This document shows, one piece after another, positions 1 through 9,897 of a stretch of DNA of 64,000 nucleotides. Every line of letters starts with the position of its first letter. Position 1 is the first letter of the stretch. This DNA comes from Ricordea florida (taxonomy: Eukaryota > Cnidaria > Anthozoa > Corallimorpharia > Ricordeidae). The stretch spans positions 23,563,891 through 23,627,890 of the forward strand of contig OX453272.1 of assembly GCA_949710005.1 (NCBI GenBank), given 5' to 3'. The translations under genes and the position numbers were made by a program. The notes beneath the pieces were generated by a model that worked only from the letters and a program-made list of their open reading frames with translations, searched no databases and was not told where the DNA came from.

Positions 1-880
1 CCGAAGTTTGATATCGATGCAAGGCGATAGAGAAAACATTGTGGAAAGTTACATGGAACCGGTTCGCTAAGAGATATGTCAGTGGACCTCAGTGGGATCG
101 GCTGAATTTAGCCTGGAAGTAAGAGCAGCCTTGCAACCCCTAACCATTTTGTTTACCGTCGAACTCAGCTCTACGCTAACGGTTCTTGGGTTTCATCACG
201 CGTTCTTCCCCAGGGCCTGGCCAAAGCCCCAAGTACGTCTGCTTAGAGTCCTTCGTTACGCCAGTCAAAATGAAATACTAGTGAGAGCCAGGGAATTGTG
301 CACGAGAAGGTGACGGGGAAGGGGAAGGGAGACGACGTCCGTGGGGGAGAAATGAATGCGTGACAAACGAACCCCAAAGGACGTCTGCGGGGAGGCTACC
401 TCAGGCCAAGTATTAAGACTTGCAATTTTGCTACCAAAGAAACAGTAACACGGTGATATTTATCATAAGCTGTCCAAGTTAGCTGAAAGTTAGAATTAAA
501 GACATATTGCATAATAAAGTAAATTAATATCAATGCACTCCTAAGGCAAACGTCATGACATTTATTTATCTTTTTGACAGGTCTCGCCATTTTGCGAACA
601 GAATGTCCGAGTGTTTAAATGGACGATACCATTAGTTGGCTCAGCCCCACCCAGTTTACTGCTGAGAACTCCACCCACTTTAGAAGATTGGAAGGTACTC
701 TACGGTGAGCTAGGGATTTATCTCAGAGAACGTATGAAAATGATTCTAGAAATGATGCCTTGAAATGATTCATTTTAAGACATATCGATGTCTTTGAATG
801 ATTCATTCTTAAGAGCGCTTCAATGTCATGTAATGGGCTTTTATGAAGTCACTGATTTATTTCACATGATTTCAGTTTAA
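1..880. other. gene-poor stretch, no supported gene
   Basis: The only open frames are short and show no family resemblance. Two partly complementary GGACGTC-containing stretches sit near 330-400, which looks like an old interspersed repeat. I see no convincing exon with paired splice sites. Confidence 0.5.
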
Positions 881-1097
881 CAGACCTTATTCGCTTGTAA
901 ACGTTGTTTCCCCAATACAGATCCTGTGATGATACTCAAGAGGATTGGTCCTTTGTCTTGTTTATTAAAAATAGTGCAAGCAGACATATTCATGCTTGCA
1001 TGTACTCTTTTTAATGAACAAGACAAACGATCAAATCTCCTGAGTATCATCACATGATCTGTATTGGAAAACAAAATTTACAAGCAAATAAGGTCTA
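881..1097. repeat. foldback element (MITE-like)
   Basis: The two halves are reverse complements over most of their length. The left end reads AGACCTTATTCGCTTGTAAA and the right end reads TTTACAAGCAAATAAGGTCT. Internal blocks around GATGATACTC and GAGTATCATCA also pair, and the loop lies near 980-990. No coding capacity is visible. This is the usual structure of a non-autonomous foldback DNA element; the family was not identified. Confidence 0.75.
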
Positions 1098-4030
1098 TTC
1101 CGTTTAGCCGGAATAAGTTACATAGCATGGCCTGGTCACCATGTTGGTAGTTGTCCGACTATACAATAATATTTATCTCGTTGGCCCAATGTTCATATCC
1201 CAGAAGTCTGCAGGATGTTTGCCCCACCTACCCAGTTCAATGGCTTTCCTCCCACAAGTCTCTTATAGCTAAGTAGTGGTGCAATTAACTGAACTAGCAA
1301 TCGAAGTTGCTAGGTTCGACTCCTATTGGGAGGAATCGGATCCGGGGAGGAATCGGATTTCCTTTTCTTTCGCAAATTCGTCGGGTTCATCATTTGCCAT
1401 GCATCTTTATTATTTCGCAATGTTGCCATTAGTTTGTGACTGAGATATTGCTCCCGTCTCAAGCTTCACAGCCTTTGTTTACCATCTCTCCCATGAAAAC
1501 TCTTCACTCCTTTTTAAAAAAAATATTTTTACTTAATGTACTTTAATTTGATTGGCAGGCTGTTCTATGTTTTGCTCCTCCATACCTTATCTGGGACTCT
1601 TTTTGCGTATGTATAATTTTGTCCAAGACTTTACCTATCACAAGGCTCGGCTGACCTTATTATCTCACATTTTGCAAACACCCGGGAATTGACCACTAAA
1701 TTTTTAAGGATAGTCATGTGCCTCACGCTTGGGCTCCAACACCGGTGCAAATGCTTTACTCTTTCCTCTGAAGAATAGACTCTTCGCTAAAATGTTGTCT
1801 GAATTAATTCTACAAATCAATCCGCAGTTCCGCAAAGTCTGACGTTGGAAATTACTGAAGAAGTATTAACAATAAAGACAAATTTAGACTAAGGTGAGAA
1901 CCTTTAATCCTAAAACGGCATGGTCTGTGGAATTATTCCATCTCGGAAGGAGCTAGTCACAGTTGAAACAAATTTCTGGTTTTTGTGAAAAGGTCAATTT
2001 GATAAAATGTTCGTAAGTGTAATACAGCTATTATTTTCAACCTCTAAAACAGTAACTACCTTTGTAAATTACACTAGTAAAAGTTTTGCGAAATTGACCC
2101 TTGATAGGGGAAACTACGCTCCGAGATCATAAGCTCCTGTCGAGACCCGAAAAGCCTTAACATGGCCTGGGTTTAATCTGTTGCATTTTCCTCCCAGTGT
2201 GAGTTGAGGCGATCCAACGCCAAATTCTCCACACTTATAAATTGTTTAATTAAGATGTGCATCTTCCACACGAAGGAGATTTTGTGTTTAGATCTAGTGG
2301 ATGATACTTCAATTAGTCGGCAATATAACAAACCAAGAGAACGATGTTCTCTTGAGAAAACTGATAAGTAACCAATGCGTATACTGATAAGATACTGATG
2401 AGTAACCAACGCTTGCGCTTAATAATAGCGGCCTAGTTCCTTGCAGGTTATTTATTTGCGGTAGTATAGCGTAAGAAAATCCTTATGATATTGCTTAAAA
2501 TTCCCCATAATTCAATGCACTCCATGTTTGCTCTAACACCATTACAAGAAGTGCTCATGACACGAAGTATACTTCAAAGTTCTTGAGATAAAAGACATTT
2601 TTATACCATCCAATTTATTACTTTCTCAAGAAAATATAAAAATACGTCTTAGTAGTCAAAATGTCTCCTTAAGGGTTACTTTTCTGAAACATTTTTTCCT
2701 TTTTCTGATTGGGATATAATGGCTCCCTTGCACTCTCCAGGTCAGGGACTTGCCTAGAGATTACCAGTACTGTATTAATCAGGGAGAAAATGCACAGAAT
2801 CAGTTTCTCATAAGCCGAAGTATCATACGTTTCCTAGGTAATAATCCACTCGGTAAGAATGTCATGATCATGTGAAACGGAGTATGGTAACTTGAACAGG
2901 TTCTCTTCATTAAGAACCTGTTAGTTTCTTTATGTGCTCGGCCACAAAACAAACAATGAAAATCGCCTAGCTATTCCGCATTCATTAATAGAAGAAAGTA
3001 CTCGTTTCTGTGTCTAAGAGCACTAATAACTTACCAGCCTCTAATGCGATCCTAGATGAACCTAAATGGATGAGAATTTTAATCTGCGACGCTCTCAAGA
3101 CTCCAAGTTTAATCTCAATGTGACTGGTCAATGAGCGTGATTGGCAGAAGAGGTCATTCATTGGTGACAGTGTCAACAATGCAGGTGGGAGGACAAAACA
3201 CTTAGAGGCTAAAGTTAGACAGTTAGATAATACAGCTGTTCAATCTCGCGTATCGATGGGGGAATGTTACCCTGGGACGTAACAAAACTATAAGAAAACA
3301 TGGCTCCACCAAAAACATAACTACAAACTCCCTATATAAACTATACACATATCACATTCCTACCATTCTCTCTGTCCAAGGGCCAACACTCGAAGCCTCA
3401 GCACCCCGTAAATCTTACGGTGGTAAAACATAATTTATCAACTCATTGGATAAACCATTTTTTTCTACATCATGAGCAAGTCGTGGCATCGTATCAATTG
3501 ACATATTGTGCTCTCAAACAGTCTGCGTTTTGTTGATGTTATTGTATGGCTAGTGTTGGTGTAACGCACACTTTGATTCGCTAGTCGCATAGCGCGATTC
3601 CCCGTAATACCCACGGGCACTCTGAGTTGTTGTTAATGCCCTTGCAATACTGGGTGTGAAGTAGATATGACTACCTCGCTTGAACCCTCTTTACCCAAAC
3701 AAAGCCATGTAATAAATAATTTATTAACCTTGAAAGTTCGGTCTTTACGGGACCATCTCAAACCTCAGCCACTTTGTAATAACTGAGCGATAGCAAGGCC
3801 TCACTCTTGGTTAATGGGTATAGTTATTCAAGTGCATAATGACATTATCGAGAATATATTCGCGTGGCGTAAGGAGATGTTGCCACCTGAATTTGTAAAT
3901 TTGCTTCAGTGCAATGAATTGGCCTCACATGGAAATGCAGGCAACAATTTTTCAAGCGGTTGGGTTTTTTCGCACTGCGAAGCCCTTTCATGATGATACA
4001 AGGCCGACGAAGAAATTAACAGTTGCCACT
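1098..4030. other. gene-poor stretch, no supported gene
   Basis: AT-rich sequence with only short spurious frames. I see no conserved domain, no tRNA and no recognisable promoter or exon. Confidence 0.5.
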
Positions 4031-4034
4031 ACTT

Positions 4035-4310
4035 ATACTACTACTACTACAACTACGACTACGACTACGACTATGACTACGACTACGACTACGACTACGA
4101 CTACGATTACGACTACGACTTCGACTTCGACTACGACTACCACTACCACTTCCACTACCAATACCAATCCACTACCACTACCACTACCACTACCACTACC
4201 ACTGCCACTGCCACTGCCACTGCCACTCCCACTACCACTAACACTACCACTGCCACTGCCACTCTGTCTGCTACTGTTACCACTGCTGCTGCTATGACTA
4301 TTACTACTAT
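4035..4310. repeat. hexanucleotide/trinucleotide low-complexity tract
   Basis: A run of imperfect ACTACG-, CACTAC- and CACTGC-type hexamers built on the trinucleotide ACT/CAC. The dominant unit changes from left to right: ACTACG first, then CACTAC, then CACTGC, then TACTGTTAC-type ends. It produces long poly-Thr, poly-Leu/Pro or poly-Val frames on both strands, which are composition artefacts rather than genes. Confidence 0.9.
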
Positions 4311-4799
4311 GACGTCATCCCCTGTTGAGAAGAGGTCGAAAACCTTTTCAATGTACAAAAAAAAATTAAGGATGAGTAATGAGTAAGCTTTTATTGTAAT
4401 ATGTCTGTACGAATATTCACTTTTTTATGAAACGTTCTAAGGCTTTTATTATACGTTCGTCCTTTCGTTCCTACTGTACGAGGTGAAGCAACACACTGAA
4501 AATTACACAAAAAAATTTAATTCCTTGGTTCAGTTTTTTTTATGAGGAAAGCCGTGGTAAATCCAAGAAAACTTGAAGCATATTTCAATTGAAGGAGGTA
4601 TTCCTAAATTCACAGGTATCTGAGCCAAACTGAATTCTGTTCAGAGAAGTTTCATAACCTACGTTGTTGTCTTTACCATCTCGCTTGAAATTAACAGTAA
4701 CAGTTTTCTTTGTCAAGTTACAGTGTTTTCAAAACTCAGCAGTTCGTAATGTAAAGCGTTTTAATCATAAATCGTCAGCGCTTTTCGAGCCTTAATCGC

Positions 4800-4990
4800 T
4801 GCCGGGAAATTTGATTTGATTTTGATTTTGATTTTGACATTAACCCTAAGTGGGTATAGGGCCAGACACTCTCCTTCGCCATGTCACACGGTCACGAGCA
4901 GCCACTGTTGCCTCGCTCCGTGAGCCAAAACCCAATGCTGTTCGTTTTTTTTCTGCGGTTCTCCGCCAAGTCTGCCGGGAAATGTAGACA
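4800..4990 (-). repeat. probable LINE/SINE 3' fragment with ATCAAA-type tail
   Basis: Read on the minus strand, the segment includes GGCTCACGGAGCGAGGCAAC and then GGGTTAATGTC, and ends in short AAAATC repeats. That layout matches the 3' end of a non-LTR element with a microsatellite tail. I recognise the wording as typical of coral interspersed repeats but cannot name the family. No ORF remains. Confidence 0.4.
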
Positions 4991-5875
4991 CAATTTAAGT
5001 AATGGTTCTCCTAAAAGGTAGGTAGGCGTACTGCAAAACTCATTAAAATGGTGCGAAATGTTAATTCCATTTAAATTGCCTCATCGCATTGGCTAATACC
5101 AAAAAAAAATCCAAAAAACAGCGAAAATTTTCAAAAAAACGTCATTTTTAGATCTTGTCTTTTTCATACCCATATTTTCTGTCTCTCGGCCAAAGTTGGC
5201 TTTTTCTCTATGCGCCAATTAGCACAACAAAATTAACTGACACGATTGCCGAGCGCTCTTGCTTTTCTGCCTGCTTCTTAGCCGGACCATTACTTAAAAT
5301 CCTAACTTTTTACCTTTAAGACCATTCATGGATTAACGCCCAAGTACAATAGAGGTTTAAATCCATCAAACCTTCGTTTAGCTGCGCCGTTTTACGATCT
5401 ATTAATGAGGGGGGCGTTGGGATTTTCGGTTTTGCCGTTTTGGCTACTTTTAGATCGGTTTTTCGGTAAAACATACTTAAACTTTTTCGGTTTTGGTATC
5501 CAATGTGGTTTTGGTTTTTCCTATTTTGTCCCATTTGGGTTCCGGTTCCTCTTTGATTTGATCTCGAATTAATAGCCGTCGAAACTCCAAAGTTATTGAG
5601 AGGAATGCGTGACAAACTAAATGTCACGGTAGGGGATCACCCGTCTCCAATGCGCCGAGACTTTGACCTCGCAGACAAGGGCGATCATTTGGTCAGCTTG
5701 CGAGCTATGGCTTCCAACGTGCCTCCCGCGCCAGCAACGGAAGAAGAAATTTAGGATTGTGTTGCGTTTCTTTACGAGGAGGGGAAAGGCGGCGAGAATG
5801 TTCGAGAGAAAAACAAGTTTCAAGATGTGAAGTGAAAAGGAAAGAGAGAAGCCTAAAGAAGCGTAAGAATAGTGT

Positions 5876-6316
5876 TTGGTAAGTCAATCGACAATTTATG
5901 TCATTGTTTACATTACAATAGCGATTGGTTTGGTTCGCCATTGCAAAACTGTACTTGAAGAGCTGCATATCAAATACGTGCTGAGAGTAACATCACTGCA
6001 TGGCGCTCTAAATGGTCCCCAAGGTCATGTCTTTGCAAAAACAGTAACTGACTCTATCCAGTTAATGGAATGGAGACTAGGAAGACTAGCAGACATTTTA
6101 GGAGAATATAACTACCAAGCCCTTGATCTCTTTAGCGGTATGACATTAGAAGTTGAAAATTGCCATGCCGCTGTTCATTCCAAGAAAGTGAATATGTCTA
6201 TAAAGCTCGAAAATGCTAGGTCGTTTGGTGCAACAATGAAGGAGAGCGTCAAACGTGCTATAGAATTTCTATTGAAGTTTCCAGAACTATATTGCAATTC
6301 TAGAGAGGACTTGTGA
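5876..6316 (+). CDS. hypothetical protein or coding remnant, family unknown
   Basis: A 146-codon frame opens with a hydrophobic stretch (about residues 5-20). It continues as a balanced, globular-looking sequence: residues about 40-130 contain SLHGALNGPQGHVFAKTV, LDLFSGMTLEVENCHAAVH and FGATMKESVKRAIEF. Amino-acid use is much more protein-like than in the surrounding shadow frames. I do not recognise a named domain. Its position inside the CGGTTTT-rich element at 5405-7017 suggests cargo or a remnant of a mobile element. The first ATG is only the first in-frame Met; the true first exon could lie elsewhere. No function is claimed. Confidence 0.4.
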   Translation: MVSQSTIYVIVYITIAIGLVRHCKTVLEELHIKYVLRVTSLHGALNGPQGHVFAKTVTDSIQLMEWRLGRLADILGEYNYQALDLFSGMTLEVENCHAAVHSKKVNMSIKLENARSFGATMKESVKRAIEFLLKFPELYCNSREDL

Positions 6317-6507
6317 GCGAATTCTCCTTAGCTAACTAGGCTCCATTACCAGCGACGTTTCGGAAAATGAGCCCGCAAAGTGCGAGCTCGAGAGAGCGGC
6401 AGAAACAAAGCCTATGATTTAAAAGCAGACACTAAAGGATACGAAGGCCTCAGACAAGTCCATGACATTCACATATACTTTGGGCATGATGAAATTACTG
6501 TTATTTA

Positions 6508-6562
6508 AGAAATAGAAAACATGTACCGTGTTTCTATCGAGTTATAGAAACACGAGTGAACG

Positions 6563-6593
<31 letters not shown>

Positions 6594-6594
6594 G

Positions 6595-6625
<31 letters not shown>

Positions 6626-6645
6626 GAGTTCTCCCAAACTTTCAC

Positions 6646-6679
<34 letters not shown>

Positions 6680-6695
6680 CATGTTTTCTATTTCT
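6508..6695. repeat. long near-perfect hairpin (foldback)
   Basis: The left arm runs from AGAAATAGAAAACATG through GTTTCTATCGAGTTATAG and GTGAACGTTTGGGAGAA. The right arm is its reverse complement, ending CATGTTTTCTATTTCT. The short loop is near 6598-6605. An extra copy of the 28-bp inner palindrome (GTTTCTATCGAGTTATAGAAAC core) lies at about 6810-6833, followed by a CCAATCAG box. Confidence 0.8.
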
Positions 6696-7017
6696 TTTAG
6701 AAAACACCGCGACGAAAAAAAGAAAAGCAACTTGTTAACTTTGAATATCAAAATGTAAATTCTCTTTGCTCGCGTCATCATTACGTCAACAGCTCGTGCT
6801 AGTTCTGTGTTTCTATCGAGTTATAGAAACACGATTTCTAACCAATCAGCGCGCGTACTTTCTTGGGACTGTTTTCTAACAGTTATTGTATCAGTTTTTG
6901 ACAGTTTTGTATGCGGTTTTCGGTTTTGGCCGAATTTTTGGTGCGTTTTTTGAGATTTTGGATGTTTTTTTCCTAGGGTTTTGCGGTTTCTAATATACCC
7001 CAATGCCCCTCTCAATA

Positions 7018-7602
7018 ATGTAGTGATGAAAGAGTGTCGTGAAGAAGGTACTAAAGGAACGTTGGGATTGGACGTTATGACCTACTGCCCCCAAACTGTG
7101 CAAATAAACATAAGAGACAATGAAGAGCCCAATAGTATAGGCTCCTGAAACAGTACAATGTTCACATTTTTATTGAAGACGCATCATAACTTGTAATACA
7201 CAGGGGATCAAGCACCCGAAAAGACCATAAAGCCATCCCAATAACAATGCATAAATCATCATCAACGAAGATTCGGCGTTTTCCCTCGCAATTGTACTAT
7301 ATTAGTGAAGCAAATGCAAAAATTAGATAGATAAATGCTACTTTTAAGCACGTCTGTTACGTTTTTAGCCCTTGAGATATATTACGTATTCGCTTATTAC
7401 GCACACAGAAGGTAGGGAATGCGATTTTAAGCACGTTGTGCAATTTTTACAATGATTTCGTGTGACTGCAACAGAATGTTTACTATTGAGATGGTAATAA
7501 CAATAGTAGTTTGCGTAATCCGCAAAAGTCAATTTCCAGCGTATTAGGCGACGAAGTTCACATTTTTTTTTCCTTTCTATTTGTTTGTTTTGTTTTTTCC
7601 AG
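7018..7602. other. gene-poor stretch, no supported gene
   Basis: AT-rich DNA without a recognisable exon or structured element. A pyrimidine-rich run at 7562-7602 leads into the candidate exon that follows. Confidence 0.45.
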
Positions 7603-7816
7603 TTCTAAATTTGTCGATGGTACTCTAAAAAAGACGAAGTGCCATCCAAGCGAACGTACACAATACATGCTACAGCAAAAGTTTAAACTACTGAAGCTTT
7701 TGGGAGCATCTGCATTACCAACAGACATATTAGTACTTCCATGGTTGCGCGTCGAGTTGTTTTGGTTTCTTCGCAAGTACAATTGGAAGAATGAAACTGA
7801 AAAGTGTTATTTCTGA
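7603..7816 (+). CDS. candidate terminal exon, unknown protein
   Basis: A strong acceptor (pyrimidine run ending TTTTTTCCAG) is followed by about 70 codons in one frame to a TGA. The translation has ordinary protein composition, with KFKLLKLLGASALPTDILVL followed by PWLRVELFWFLRKYNW. No partner exon or family could be recognised, so this may equally be a chance open frame. Confidence 0.25.
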
Positions 7817-8976
7817 AAAGCATCAGATATAGTGGAAAATTGATTTATGTGCATACAACTCTTCATGTAGAGATCAATTAAAGCCTGGTCTCTTCCGAAC
7901 AGCTGAAACAATTTCTAATCGGGAAATGATCGCTATTGTTATCTTGTATTAGAAAAAAAGATGAGATAATGCTACGACTACCCTGTTTGAGCAGAGTTGC
8001 TTTCAACGCAACTTAACCTTTTTACTTTCAAACAAAAAATACCGCAGTTTTTGACCATCTCCTTAGTAAAACGTATGCTAATCTTCAAATATAACAGTCA
8101 AAAGAACGAAACGTAATAAAAAAACCTGCACCAGCTTTTAATGAATAAATCCTAGCATAAAAATAAATGAGACATCAGTGCAGAGTAAATTATGTTTAAT
8201 TTTCAGCTAAGCTATCGAACGATGCAATCATATAGTGCAAAATGTATTTTTATGTTGATTTGGAAACTTCTAGTACATGAGCTCGTGGAAAATGAAAAGA
8301 TTAGTAGTCTGTGTGCAGTGTGTTAAAATAGAATACTGTACGTCACTTGAAAATTTTACAATTTGTAAAACCAATTAATCATGCAAGATTGTCTCACATC
8401 TTTCATCTGTCAGTCAATAATATCGACCATCAACAATATAAACTTTGCCAAAAGCTAACAGCAGCGTGTCTCACTTACGCTGTTTCACAAACAAAAAAGA
8501 CTTCAGATGGCAAAAAGTGAAATTTGTCAAAAGTTGCAAGATAGTTGCTCAAGTAGAATTAAGTTATTAAGACCGTCTTCGTTAGTCAATTTCTCAAATA
8601 TCCTTAAGCGTTCCTTTGTTACGTATCATTATAATTTTTTGACTCACGAGAGTTAAATGAGAACTGCAATTTTCTTCATGGTATGAACAATCAAAGGAAA
8701 GTCTTCAACGGAAAACAAACCCCCCTGTAGTGACATATTTCATTGCGACAACTTTTTTATCTTTTTGTGTCTATTTGGGCAGGTGCCTGGCAAGTACATG
8801 AAAACTGAACACGTACATCTTACAACCGAAATTCTGGCAAAATAATACGCAAGGGAAACGTACAGTGAAGAAAAAAAAAGAAAGAATTTCCTTCTTAAGG
8901 ACGAGAAAATTTCTGAGACAGACAGCGATGAAAAAAAAAGCAAAAAAGGTAGAGCGTCATAATCTTTGAGGCCAAC
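7817..8976. other. upstream region of the GPCR gene, nothing specific seen
   Basis: AT-rich, with no convincing exon. The last 100 bp are purine-rich (GAAAAAAAAAGAAAGAA and GATGAAAAAAAAAGC), directly before the receptor start codon. This could be a 5' untranslated leader. Confidence 0.4.
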
Positions 8977-9897
8977 ATGGAGAAATTTACAAGAAGCAGT
9001 GTTCACAAGACTACTCAACTTTGTGTTTTGGTTTTTATGGACACCTTTGCAATCTGTGGTAACATCTTTGTCTGCTGGGCAGTGTACAGAAAGCGCAAAG
9101 CGTTGGCTATCCCATACTTGTTTGTTCTAGCTTTAGCCGTATCGGACCTATCTGTCGCTGTTTTGTGTTTCCCTTTCTGCATCCGCGCTTTTTCGGCTGG
9201 ACATTGGATTTACAGCCACGAACTGTGTCAATTCAACGGTTTTATGATTTACTTCTGGGCGGGTGTCTCTGTCCCAACGCTAGCTTTGACTGCTGCAAAT
9301 CGCTTTTACCGCATCGTAAGAACAAATTCGTACCGCTCTGTGTTCACGTTAAAGACGAGCGTTGCTATGATAATCGGCATATGGGCGTTCACAATTCTGG
9401 ATGGGTTCTTATCAACATTTGTTGGACCTGTGATATACCAATACAATCCACACTACTTCTTCTGCATTGGGACATTCACAAGCAGAGTCAAAGAGAAAGG
9501 TATCGGTTTGTCTCTTCACATAGTTCACGTTTTTCTTCCTCTGGTTGTGATCGTCTTTTGCTATGCAAAGGTGTTTTGTTCAGTACGCCGTCACAACGTA
9601 AACGTGATGCCCACTCTTCGCGCGAGACAGGTCCATGGTCTCGCTGTTGACGCGTGGGAGATGCGTGTAACGAGATTGCTATTTTTCGTTCTGCTGGGAT
9701 TTTTGATGTGCTGGATCCCGGTTATCGTTATCGGCATAGTAGCGCATTCGTCTGACAATGGAAGATTGCTGCCAAACTTTGCATACGAGATGTACACGCT
9801 TCTCGCGTTTACGTCAGCTGTTATCAATCCCATCATTTATGGAGCAGTCAACCGAGAGTTTAGGCGAGAGTTTCTGAGAATTGTGACGTGCAAGTAA
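8977..9897 (+). CDS. class A (rhodopsin-like) G protein-coupled receptor, orphan
   Basis: A single-exon frame of 306 residues with the full class A plan and seven hydrophobic segments. Landmarks seen: GN in TM1 (N29), LAVSD in TM2 (D57), C84 at the start of TM3 and C163 in loop 2 (probable disulfide), W136 in TM4, CWIP in TM6 (245-248) and NPIIY in TM7 (284-288). The usual DRY is replaced by NRF (108-110). The TM7 position that carries the retinal lysine in opsins is Phe278, so this is not an opsin. The N-terminus is very short (about 14 residues), as in many amine/melatonin-like and cnidarian orphan receptors. Role: plasma-membrane receptor coupling an unknown ligand to G proteins. The start is the first Met, with TM1 beginning right after it. 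The lack of introns is common for cnidarian receptors of this class. The ligand cannot be inferred. Confidence 0.95.
   Translation: MEKFTRSSVHKTTQLCVLVFMDTFAICGNIFVCWAVYRKRKALAIPYLFVLALAVSDLSVAVLCFPFCIRAFSAGHWIYSHELCQFNGFMIYFWAGVSVPTLALTAANRFYRIVRTNSYRSVFTLKTSVAMIIGIWAFTILDGFLSTFVGPVIYQYNPHYFFCIGTFTSRVKEKGIGLSLHIVHVFLPLVVIVFCYAKVFCSVRRHNVNVMPTLRARQVHGLAVDAWEMRVTRLLFFVLLGFLMCWIPVIVIGIVAHSSDNGRLLPNFAYEMYTLLAFTSAVINPIIYGAVNREFRREFLRIVTCK

Larger units (their letters stand above)
5405..7017. mobile_element. possible composite DNA element with imperfect terminal inverted repeats
   Basis: The left edge reads GAGGGGGGCGTTGGGAT. The reverse complement of the right edge reads GAGAGGGGCATTGGGGT, 14 of 17 identical. 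Both subterminal regions are full of CGGTTTT / AAACCGC words: left 5420-5540, right 6900-6995. The same vocabulary appears in the shorter element at 49794-50356. Between the ends lie a 146-codon frame (5876-6316) and a separate hairpin (6508-6695). The boundaries are my inference from the inverted ends; no target duplication is clear. Confidence 0.4.

Noticed and set aside
3914..4358. Long ORFs on both strands (poly-Thr, poly-Leu/Pro, poly-Val)
   Set aside because: They are translations of the hexanucleotide tract and open in several frames at once.
8977..9897. Opsin identity for the GPCR
   Set aside because: The TM7 lysine required for retinal binding is replaced by Phe.
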